21,672 nt of DNA from a virus, in the IMG/VR virus record IMGVR_UViG_3300005531_000033, positions 1-21,672 of that record; one strand, written 5' to 3'. Position 1 is the first letter of the stretch. Every line of letters starts with the position of its first letter. Positions 12,089-18,845 of this stretch are shown in pieces. Made by a program: the position numbers and the translations under genes. Under the pieces are notes generated by a model that saw nothing but the letters and a program-made list of their open reading frames with translations, was not told where the DNA came from and did not search any database.

Positions 12089-12429
12089 TGGGCCGGCAGC
12101 TGTCGATCCCCGGGACGACGAGGTTTCAGCCGCAGGCGTGGCTCCGCGGCGACGAGCAGTTGCGCCAGGCGGCGCGCGCGCAGCGAAAGGCGAAGGCGAT
12201 GATGGAACAGAAGGCGAGCCTGCACCTGGCCGAGGTCGAGGAGCAGATCGGGCGCTTCGAGCAGGCCAAGAGCGACATCGAGACGAAGGTCAAGGCCCTG
12301 AACGAGCAGGGCGCCGAGCTGCAGGCCAAGTACGTCGACGTGATGCGCAACCTCGAGCGGCTCCACGCGGCGCGGACGGCGCTCCGGCACGTGGGGGCGA
12401 CGCTGCCGAGCGACCTGGTGGCAACGTGA
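12085..12429 (+). CDS. Hypothetical coiled-coil protein
   Basis: ATG at 12085 overlaps the phosphatase stop, and a second ATG follows directly at 12088. Residues 25-95 are a long, charged heptad-like helix (MMEQKASLHLAEVEEQIGRF, EQAKSDIETKVKALNEQGAE), the rest a short Gln-rich N-terminus. Coiled coils like this occur in scaffold or head-assembly helper proteins. The function is not shown. Its stop overlaps the next GTG (GTGA). Confidence 0.6.
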   Translation: MMGRQLSIPGTTRFQPQAWLRGDEQLRQAARAQRKAKAMMEQKASLHLAEVEEQIGRFEQAKSDIETKVKALNEQGAELQAKYVDVMRNLERLHAARTALRHVGATLPSDLVAT

Positions 12430-12998
12430 CCGAGCCCGACGTTCCCCCCGAGCTCGTGAGCGAGGATCGGCCCCTGGTGCCGACCGAGCCCGCGCCGCCC
12501 CCGCTCGACGCCGCGACCGAAGCGGAGCTCGCCGCCTGGCAGCCGAAGCCGAACGTCTTGGCCAGGCCGCTCGACGAACGCGAGGGCTTCCGCCGCCTCG
12601 AACGGATGCGCCAGTTTATGCGACGGCCCGGCGTGGCCGCCCCGCCGGCCAGCACCGCGGGCGAGGCCGAGAAGCGGGAGCGCGAGATGCGCGAAGCGGA
12701 GGTCACCGAGGCCGCGCGCCGCTCGCAGGCCGAGATCCGCCGCCACGTCGACGCGTACCTCAAGGAGCACTTCGAGGGCATCGTGACCGACGTCGCCAAC
12801 GTCGTCGTCGAGCACGTGCACGATCGGCTGATGAAGGGGATCGCGGGCCTCCAAGAGAACCAGGCGATCCGCCTCGACCAGATCGCCGCCGACATGCGCG
12901 CGCAGCTGCGCGCGTTCATTCGTGACGCCTGGGCCGGCAAGCCGGTCGCCAAACCCGCCCAACGGGCGCCGAAGGGGCGCGCCCGTGCCAAGCGATGA
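12426..12998 (+). CDS. Hypothetical protein with RPLxxxEGFRRL motif and coiled coil
   Basis: GTG at 12426 overlaps the preceding stop. The 190-residue product has a Pro/acidic N-terminus, the segment RPLDEREGFRRLERMRQFM (residues about 47-65), a Glu/Arg-rich helix, and a helical C-terminal part with VVVEHVHDRLMKGIAGLQEN and a basic Lys/Arg tail. The RPL-x3-EGFRRL motif is repeated in the next gene, KPLSNYEGFRRLDK. The last 14 nt overlap the next gene. No family is recognised. Confidence 0.6.
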   Translation: MTEPDVPPELVSEDRPLVPTEPAPPPLDAATEAELAAWQPKPNVLARPLDEREGFRRLERMRQFMRRPGVAAPPASTAGEAEKREREMREAEVTEAARRSQAEIRRHVDAYLKEHFEGIVTDVANVVVEHVHDRLMKGIAGLQENQAIRLDQIAADMRAQLRAFIRDAWAGKPVAKPAQRAPKGRARAKR

Positions 12999-13341
12999 CC
13001 CGCCGAAGGGCTACATCCGCAAGCCGCTGTCGAACTATGAGGGCTTCCGGCGCCTCGACAAGAGCTTCGAGAAGATCGAAGCGCGCGACCGGGCCCGCGA
13101 GAAGGTCTGCGACGTGTGCGGCCGCCGCATGCGCGCCTGGCGCCTGGTGCCAGCAACGTTCGGGCAGAAGCTCGGCATCACCCGCGCGGGGCTCTCCGGC
13201 GGGCTGACCGGGCGCAAGTTCGTCGTCGCGTGCGACAGCGGGCCGGACTCCTGCGCCGCGACGCTGCTACGCGCCGGCGTCGACAAGGTGGCCGTGCCCG
13301 AGCACGAGGCCATGGAGCGCCTGGGTCTGGTGCTGCCGTGA
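12985..13341 (+). CDS. Putative zinc-motif protein with EGFRRL motif
   Basis: GTG at 12985 is in frame, giving 118 residues; the ATG at 12995 is out of frame. The N-terminus contains KPLSNYEGFRRLDKSFEKIE, similar to residues 47-65 of the upstream protein. A CDVCGRRM knuckle (about 42-49) and a C-x7-C pair (CDSGPDSC) about 40 residues later could together bind one metal. The rest is helical. A nucleic-acid or protein-binding role is plausible. The stop overlaps the next GTG. Confidence 0.6.
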   Translation: MPSDDPPKGYIRKPLSNYEGFRRLDKSFEKIEARDRAREKVCDVCGRRMRAWRLVPATFGQKLGITRAGLSGGLTGRKFVVACDSGPDSCAATLLRAGVDKVAVPEHEAMERLGLVLP

Positions 13342-13580
13342 GCCCCGCCGACCTCGCGAAGTACGCCGAGGTGATGGTGCGCTTCGGCATCGGCCGGCTC
13401 GTCGTCGACGGCGTGACCATCGAGCGCCCCGCCATGGCGCCGATGCCCGACCACGACGAGAAGAAGCCGGACGACGAGGCGACCGCCGGCGACGACGCCG
13501 ACGAACTCACCAAGATCCAGCTGATGAGCCCCGACGCACAGGACGCGCGCCTGATGCTCGGACCGACGAGGCGACCGTGA
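13338..13580 (+). CDS. Hypothetical acidic 80-residue protein
   Basis: GTG at 13338 overlaps the preceding stop and the gene overlaps the portal start. The first 30 residues (VSPADLAKYAEVMVRFGIGR, then LVVDGVTIE) look folded. The rest is acidic and disordered (DHDEKKPDDEATAGDDADEL). The function is unknown. Its location is consistent with a small assembly factor. Confidence 0.55.
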   Translation: MSPADLAKYAEVMVRFGIGRLVVDGVTIERPAMAPMPDHDEKKPDDEATAGDDADELTKIQLMSPDAQDARLMLGPTRRP

Positions 13581-15493
13581 AGCGCCGCTCGGTCACCCGC
13601 ACACCGAAGACGTACACGACCGAGAAGCGCACCGTCGCGTCGAGCTCGCGCACCAACGTGCTGCAGTTCGTCGACTGGTACGAGCGCCAGGGCGCCGACC
13701 TCGCGGAGGCCGTCTTCGGGCGCGTGCGGCAGATCAAGCAGGCGCAGATCACGCGCCGATTCGAGCTCTACACCTACCAGCAGGCGTACAACTCCCGCTT
13801 CGGGCCGCAGCTGATGGCGCAGCTGTTCTCGCCGGCAACGCGCAACCCGTCGGCGGGCCTCTACGGCATCAGCGCGAACATCATCAAGAGCTGCATCGAC
13901 ACCGCGTGCGCCCGCATCAGCAAGGAAAAGCCGCGCGCGTTCGTCCTGCCGAAGAAGGGCAACTACCGGCTGAAGAAGAAGGCGCGAAACCTCCAGAAGT
14001 TTCTCGATGGCGTGATGCAGTCGAGCGGCTTCTACTCGGGCGCCGAGGACGTCTTTCGCGACGCGTGCATCTACGACGGCGGCGCGATGCTGATCTGGGC
14101 GCCCGACGGCGCGATCAAGGCCGAGCCGCTCAAGGTCGACGAGGTCCAGATCGATCAGGTCGACGGGATGTTCAACGACCCGCGCGAGGTGCACTGGACG
14201 CACCCGGAGCCGCGAAAGAAGCTGCTCAAGCGCTACCCGCAGTTTGCCAAGGAGATCGAGCTCGCCCGCTCGCAGTGGCGCGGCGAGATGAGCTTCATGG
14301 GTCAGGCAGACCTCGTCGAGGTCGTGCGCTCGTGGCGCCGCCCGTCCGCTCCCGGCGCCGGCGACGGACGCCACACCGTGGCGATTTGCACGGCCACGCT
14401 CGAGGACGAGCCGTGGACCAAGGACTACCTGCCGATCATCCGGTTCCACTGGACGCCGCCGACGTACGGGCCGTGGGGGGACGGCATCGCCAAGGAGCTC
14501 TTCGGCCTGCAGCGCGCGCTGACCGACATCCTGAAGGGCATCGTCAAGTCGATCCGCATGTTCGCGGTGCCGCGCGTGTGGGTCTCCAAGCTCTCGAACG
14601 TCGCGACGACGGTGGTCTCAAACGAGATCAGCGTGAACGAATACGCGGGTGATAAGCCCGTCTTCGAGACGCCGCCCGCCGCGTCGCCCGACGTCTATCA
14701 GTTCGTGCAGTGGGTCATCGACTGGGCCTACAAGCAGCTAGGTCTGTCGCAGCTGACGGCGCAAAGCGAGAAGCCCGCGGGCCTGAACAGCGGCGTCGCG
14801 ATGCGCACGTACCAGGACGTGGAGACGCAGCGCTTTGCCCTCGTCGGCCAGCGCTGGGAGCGCTTCTTCATGGCGGCCGCGCGCCTCTTCATCGACACGG
14901 CCGCCGACGTCTACAAGGACAAGGGCGCGCTCTCGATGACCGTGCCCGGCCGCGGCTTCGTCGAGCAGATCGACTGGAAGGACGCATCCATCGACGACGA
15001 CCTCTACGACCTCGAGATCTGGCCGACGGGCATCCTTCCCGAGACGCCCGAGGGTAAGTTCCAGGCCGTGCAGGAGTGGATCAACTCGGGCTTCATGCCC
15101 AAGGACATCGCCCTGCAGCAGATGCGCATGCCGATCCTGAACGACTGGATCGCGGAGGAGACCGCCGCGCGCGACAACATCGAGCGCTGCCTCGCGAGCA
15201 TCCTCGAGCGGCCCAAGCCGAAGTACCTGCCGCCCGACGCCATCACGAACGTGGACCTCGCGGTCACGATGGCCATGAGCGCGAAGCTCATCGCCGAAGA
15301 CGAAGACGTCGAGCCCGAGCGCATCGAACTCGTGCAGCGCTGGCTTGACCGCGCGCTGCAGCTGCAGGCGCTGAAGCGCGCCCCCCTGACGCCACCAGGC
15401 CAGCCGACGCCCGTGGTCGGCCAGGCCCCCACGCCGCCCCCCGCACCCATGGCGCCTGCCGGCGCCGGTCCGGTGCAGGCCGCGGCGGCATGA
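13577..15493 (+). CDS. Portal protein
   Basis: The 638-residue product starts at GTG 13577. A wing/stem-like domain is suggested by the arrangement of helices: FVDWYERQGADLAEAVFGRV and the conserved-looking NIIKSCIDTACARISKEKPR early, then the ACIYDGGAMLIWAP and WTHPEPRKKLLKRYPQFAKE region. A long helix WVIDWAYKQLGLSQLTAQSE with NSGVAMRTYQDVETQRFALV follows, the block often seen in podovirus-type portals. The C-terminus is Pro/Ala-rich. The portal is the dodecameric ring for DNA packaging and tail attachment. Its place between TerL and scaffold supports the call. Recognition is by overall pattern, not by a single signature motif. Confidence 0.85.
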   Translation: MKRRSVTRTPKTYTTEKRTVASSSRTNVLQFVDWYERQGADLAEAVFGRVRQIKQAQITRRFELYTYQQAYNSRFGPQLMAQLFSPATRNPSAGLYGISANIIKSCIDTACARISKEKPRAFVLPKKGNYRLKKKARNLQKFLDGVMQSSGFYSGAEDVFRDACIYDGGAMLIWAPDGAIKAEPLKVDEVQIDQVDGMFNDPREVHWTHPEPRKKLLKRYPQFAKEIELARSQWRGEMSFMGQADLVEVVRSWRRPSAPGAGDGRHTVAICTATLEDEPWTKDYLPIIRFHWTPPTYGPWGDGIAKELFGLQRALTDILKGIVKSIRMFAVPRVWVSKLSNVATTVVSNEISVNEYAGDKPVFETPPAASPDVYQFVQWVIDWAYKQLGLSQLTAQSEKPAGLNSGVAMRTYQDVETQRFALVGQRWERFFMAAARLFIDTAADVYKDKGALSMTVPGRGFVEQIDWKDASIDDDLYDLEIWPTGILPETPEGKFQAVQEWINSGFMPKDIALQQMRMPILNDWIAEETAARDNIERCLASILERPKPKYLPPDAITNVDLAVTMAMSAKLIAEDEDVEPERIELVQRWLDRALQLQALKRAPLTPPGQPTPVVGQAPTPPPAPMAPAGAGPVQAAAA

Positions 15494-15498
15494 CCCTC

Positions 15499-15509
15499 GA
15501 GCGGAGCCG
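15499..15509 (+). promoter_or_regulatory. Repeated AGCGGAGCCG element, copy 3
   Basis: GAGCGGAGCCG follows the portal stop by five bases. The GGAG core (15503-15506) is 8 nt before an ATA (15515) that directly follows an in-frame TGA and opens the frame leading into the scaffold gene. The phase is the same as in the other copies. Confidence 0.45.
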
Positions 15510-15673
15510 GATGAATACCTGACGCAGCCCCCGCACCGAACGCAGCCCCGAGCCCCGCCGCGACGCCGCCCGCGCCCGCGGCCACCCCGCCCGCGTCGAC
15601 GACCGCGCCGGCGCCGAGCTCCGGAGCGACGCCGAAGCCTCAGCCGCCGCTTCGCCGGCGCCTGGGCGACCCG

Positions 15674-16699
15674 ATGAGCAAGCCCATCGTCGTGCGGCCG
15701 ACGCGCCACGACGTCGCGACTGCTGCGCCCGCGCCCGCCGCGAACGCAGCGCCCCCGGCACCGACCGACAAGCCGATGCCGGGGGCTTCCGCGCCACCGG
15801 CCGTCCCGACGACAACCCCACCGACCACGGAGCAGGCGCAGCCTACCACGCCTGCGCCCGACGCGGCGGCGGCCGCCAAGCCCCCCGAGCCGCCGAAGCT
15901 CGACGAGGCCGAGGAGGCCAAGCGGATGGCGCGCATCCGCACCGCGGAGGGCCGCCTCGCGCAGGACCGGGCGACCTTCGCGCAGGAAAAAAGCGCCTTC
16001 GCCCAGGAGCGCGCGTCGCACGCCCAGGCGCTCGAGCAACTCAAGACGATCCAGCAGGCGGCGCAGACCGCGCGGCAGGACCCGATCGCCTTCATGCGGC
16101 GCCTCGGTGTGGAACCGTCGGTCATCCTCGAGGCGCTCATCGCCGACGGCGCGAAGCCGCCCGCGGCGCGCCAGCAGGAGATCGACGCGGCGCGCGATCG
16201 CGAATACCGCGCGCGACTGGACGAAATCCAGCGGCAGTTGCAAGCTTCCCAGGAGGCCCAAGCTCAAAGGGCCCAGGCCGAGCAGGTCTCCCAGTACAAG
16301 ACCGCCACCATCGCGCCTGTTCTCGCCGACAAGGCCAAGTACGAACTCACCCTCCGAGCTCTCGGGGATAAGGCCGTCGACGAGGTCTTCGCCGTTCAGC
16401 AGGCGTTCTACCAGCGCTCGCAGCGGCTGATCCAGGAAGGCAAGCTCTCAGAGCCGGTCGTGCTCTCACCGGCCGAAGCAGCAGACAAGCTCGAAGCTAA
16501 CTATCGGTCGCAGCGCGACCTGCTGAGCGGGACAAGCGCAAAGCCCGCCCCAGCGCCCCAGCCCCCGACACGGCCCGAGCCCCCGGCAGCTCCGACAAGC
16601 GGCTCCCCAGCGCCCAACCCGGCCACGCCCACCAGCAAGCCGGGAGCGTTCTCGGTGGCCGGCGAGTCATTAGACACCAAAAACTCTCGCCGCTTCTGA
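15674..16699 (+). CDS. Scaffold protein (possible upstream extension to 15515)
   Basis: From ATG 15674 the product has 341 residues. A long Pro/Ala-rich N-terminus (to about 75) is followed by a highly charged helical region with repeated FAQE units (RLAQDRATFAQEKSAFAQER) and EIDAARDREYRARLDEIQRQ. A Pro-rich, disordered region and a short C-terminal end follow. Long coiled coils flanked by disordered ends just before the major capsid gene are typical of scaffolds that direct procapsid assembly. The same Pro/Ala composition runs upstream in frame to ATA 15515, after the repeated GGAG element. The true start may be there, or the frame may be entered from the short ORF at 15490 by a +1 shift. 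No strong ribosome binding site precedes 15674. Confidence 0.75.
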   Translation: MSKPIVVRPTRHDVATAAPAPAANAAPPAPTDKPMPGASAPPAVPTTTPPTTEQAQPTTPAPDAAAAAKPPEPPKLDEAEEAKRMARIRTAEGRLAQDRATFAQEKSAFAQERASHAQALEQLKTIQQAAQTARQDPIAFMRRLGVEPSVILEALIADGAKPPAARQQEIDAARDREYRARLDEIQRQLQASQEAQAQRAQAEQVSQYKTATIAPVLADKAKYELTLRALGDKAVDEVFAVQQAFYQRSQRLIQEGKLSEPVVLSPAEAADKLEANYRSQRDLLSGTSAKPAPAPQPPTRPEPPAAPTSGSPAPNPATPTSKPGAFSVAGESLDTKNSRRF

Positions 16700-16711
16700 C
16701 GTGAGCGCGGC

Positions 16712-16724
16712 CCCGCGAAGCGGG
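16712..16724 (+). promoter_or_regulatory. Short hairpin before the major capsid gene
   Basis: CCCGC-GAA-GCGGG is a perfect 5-bp stem with a 3-nt loop, followed by AAAA and the GTG at 16732. Placed 7 nt before the start, it could affect capsid mRNA stability or translation. It is too small and lacks a T run, so it is not a typical terminator. Confidence 0.35.
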
Positions 16725-16731
16725 AAAAGCC

Positions 16732-18057
16732 GTGTCCACCTCCACTCAGCTCGACGCACTCTACAAGCAGCGATACCCCGACGGCCTCGAAGACCTGACG
16801 TTCCGCGATCGGCCGCTCCTCGCCCTCGTCGGCAAGAAAACCGACCTCGGGGGCGCCAACGCCACGACGAGCCGCGCCTACCACGTGCCGTTTCGGTACG
16901 CGTTCCCCTCGGCCGTCTCGGGAAGCTTCTCGTACGCCTCGACCCGGGCCGCGAGCGTCTCGTCACGCGTCGTCGCCTGGGAGCTGTACACGATGCACCA
17001 GTACAGCTTCATCAACATCGACAACGAGAGCCTGAAGCGATCCATCGGCAACGAGAACGCGTTCCTCGAGCTCCGGGGCTTCGAGTTCGATGGCGCCGTC
17101 GAGAACCTCGCCAACCGCCTGCACAACTTCCTCTACGGCGACGGCACGGGCGTCATCGCCCAGGTGGGTAACGCCACCCAAATGCCGAGCTTCGCGGTGA
17201 GCGTGCTCGTGCTCTTCAACAGCGAGGACGCGGCTCGCTTCGCGTACGGCGACGAGCTCGACGTGTCCGCGACGCGCTCGAGCGCGACCAACCGCGCCTA
17301 CGGCGCCAACGGCCATGGCCTCTACGTCATCGGCGTCAACATGGACGCCGGGACCATCACCGTCGGCAACGCCGCGGGGACGGCCGTGAACCTCAACGAC
17401 GCGAACGACGGGATCCCGACGATCGCCAACCTCGACTTCATCGCCCACCGCGGCGACCACCAGGTGGCCGGCACGCTCGGCGGGACGGTGCTCGACGGCT
17501 TCCAGCAGTGGGTGCCGTCGCTCGCGACGGGCATCTCGGGCGGAGACAACCAGTACAGCGTGAACCGCTCGGTCGCGCCGGACCTGCTGGCCGGGTCGCG
17601 CTTCGACGGCACCTCGTACGGCATCGAGGAGGCCTTCATTCGCGGCGCGAACGTCGTGGCGAAGAAGCAGGGCAAGATCTCGAACTACTTCACGACGCAC
17701 AAGCACTACTCGGACCTCGTCAGCGCGATCGCCTCGCGCGGCGTCGTGAACTTCCTCGAGTTCTCGCCCGCCGACAAGCCGGACATCGGCTTCGAGGGCG
17801 TGCACATCATCGGCGCCAACTCCGGCGCGATCGACGTCATCCCGGACTACGCGTGCCCCTCGACGGTCGGCGTCGGCATGCTGCTCGACAAGTGGCAGCT
17901 CGTCAGCGTGGGCGAGACCATCCAGATCATGAACACCGACGGCAACGAGACCCTTCGTTTGCCAACGGCCGACGGCGTCTCGGCCTACTGGTACTCGTAC
18001 AGCAACTTCGTTCCGATGTCGCCGCGCGACAACGTGAACGTGACGCTGCCCTTCTGA
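16732..18057 (+). CDS. Major capsid protein (HK97-fold type)
   Basis: The 441-residue product starts at GTG 16732. Features fitting an HK97-fold capsid are an N-arm (YKQRYPDGLEDLTFRDRPLL), an E-loop-like beta segment (YHVPFRYAFPSAVSGSFSYA), a long spine helix (ENAFLELRGFEFDGAVENLA, NRLHNFLYGDG) and a P/A-domain block of alternating strands (VIGVNMDAGTITVGN, IEEAFIRGANVVAKKQGK), ending VPMSPRDNVNVTLPF. It follows the scaffold gene directly. No protease is seen in this window, so it may assemble without cleavage. Copy number is expected to be high. The next frame begins in a short gap after its stop. Confidence 0.9.
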   Translation: MSTSTQLDALYKQRYPDGLEDLTFRDRPLLALVGKKTDLGGANATTSRAYHVPFRYAFPSAVSGSFSYASTRAASVSSRVVAWELYTMHQYSFINIDNESLKRSIGNENAFLELRGFEFDGAVENLANRLHNFLYGDGTGVIAQVGNATQMPSFAVSVLVLFNSEDAARFAYGDELDVSATRSSATNRAYGANGHGLYVIGVNMDAGTITVGNAAGTAVNLNDANDGIPTIANLDFIAHRGDHQVAGTLGGTVLDGFQQWVPSLATGISGGDNQYSVNRSVAPDLLAGSRFDGTSYGIEEAFIRGANVVAKKQGKISNYFTTHKHYSDLVSAIASRGVVNFLEFSPADKPDIGFEGVHIIGANSGAIDVIPDYACPSTVGVGMLLDKWQLVSVGETIQIMNTDGNETLRLPTADGVSAYWYSYSNFVPMSPRDNVNVTLPF

Positions 18058-18066
18058 GCGGAGCCG
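18056..18066 (+). promoter_or_regulatory. Repeated AGCGGAGCCG element, copy 4
   Basis: GAGCGGAGCCG overlaps the last two bases of the capsid stop. The GGAG core (18060-18063) is 8 nt before ATA (18072), the presumed start of a frame that has no ATG, GTG or TTG for more than 130 codons. The phase is the same as in the other copies. Confidence 0.5.
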
Positions 18067-18071
18067 AACGA

Positions 18072-18572
18072 ATAGGCAACCCCCTTTCCAACCGAGCCAC
18101 CGCAGGGCTCGAGAACGAAGGCCTCGAGATCGGCGGCTTCATCGCCCTCGACGGCTCATCGAACGTCATCGGCTATCTGCCGACAACCTCACCCTTCAGC
18201 GCCGCCGGCCCCTTCACGCGGTGGAGGGGCGCCCAGAAGCAGATCGGCCAGGCCGGCTCGATCGTCACGCAGCCCCACACCGCGACCGGCACGTACATTT
18301 TCACCCTCGACGAGCCGTGGTTTGGGGCGCTCGAGGCGTGGGTTCAGCTGGCCGACCAGGGCGCGGTCAACGCCCTGAACGGCTTCGTCGACGTCAACGC
18401 GACCGGCTTCACCGGGTCGACGTCGTACGGCTTCTTCCCGGGCCAGAACCAGACGCTCGCGGCGCAGACCGTGCGCGTGCGGTTCCGCAACGCGACCGGG
18501 ACGCTCACCGACCCGGTCGCCAGTACGGGCTTCTGGATCGGCGTCCTGCTCAAGCGCACCGGGACGGTGTGA
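18072..18572 (+). CDS. Probable head decoration / capsid-associated beta protein; no canonical start
   Basis: This frame clearly encodes protein, but no ATG, GTG or TTG is present from the capsid stop until about 18470. The natural-looking start is the ATA at 18072, giving 166 residues that begin IGNPLSNRATAGLENEGLEI; a CTG at 18054 overlapping the capsid stop (CTGA) is an alternative. The body is beta-rich (GFIALDGSSNVIGYLPTTSP, TATGTYIFTLDEPWFGALEA, NATGTLTDPVASTGFWIGVL), as in small proteins that follow capsid genes and bind the capsid surface. The function is inferred from position and beta content. The start is discussed under the repeated GGAG element. Confidence 0.65.
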   Translation: MGNPLSNRATAGLENEGLEIGGFIALDGSSNVIGYLPTTSPFSAAGPFTRWRGAQKQIGQAGSIVTQPHTATGTYIFTLDEPWFGALEAWVQLADQGAVNALNGFVDVNATGFTGSTSYGFFPGQNQTLAAQTVRVRFRNATGTLTDPVASTGFWIGVLLKRTGTV

Positions 18573-18575
18573 GCC

Positions 18576-18842
18576 GTGAGCGAGCTGGCGCGCATGCTCG
18601 CCGACTCGGACGACGGTGGCGGCTCGATGCCGCCGCCGTCCGATGACGGCGCGGACGCAAAGAAGATGGCCGAGGCCTCCACAAGGGCCTTTTTCGAGGC
18701 GGGCAAGGCCGGGGACTACGCCGCGGCGGCCTCCCACCTCTCGGCCGCCATCACGCATTGCCAGGCGGCGGACTACGGACCAGCCGAAGGAGACAAGGGA
18801 GCCAAGGGCGTCGTCATCGTGGCCACACCGCACAAGGGGTGA
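18576..18842 (+). CDS. Hypothetical 88-residue helical protein
   Basis: GTG at 18576 lies 3 nt after the upstream stop, preceded by GAGCC. The product starts VSELARMLADSDDGGGSMPP, an acidic flexible N-terminus, followed by Ala-rich helices (AKKMAEASTRAFFEAGKAGD, YAAAASHLSAAITHCQAADY). It is an unassigned structural-region protein. Confidence 0.55.
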   Translation: MSELARMLADSDDGGGSMPPPSDDGADAKKMAEASTRAFFEAGKAGDYAAAASHLSAAITHCQAADYGPAEGDKGAKGVVIVATPHKG

Positions 18843-18845
18843 TCT

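Noticed and set aside
14738-16267. 509-codon antisense frame across the portal and scaffold genes
   Set aside because: A low-complexity Arg/Gly/Leu translation opposite two well-supported genes; high GC removes stop codons from antisense frames.
18040-18058. Classical -1 slippery site fusing the capsid and the next protein
   Set aside because: The bases before the capsid TGA (CTG CCC TTC) do not form an X-XXY-YYZ heptamer, so a T7-like mechanism lacks support, although it is not excluded.
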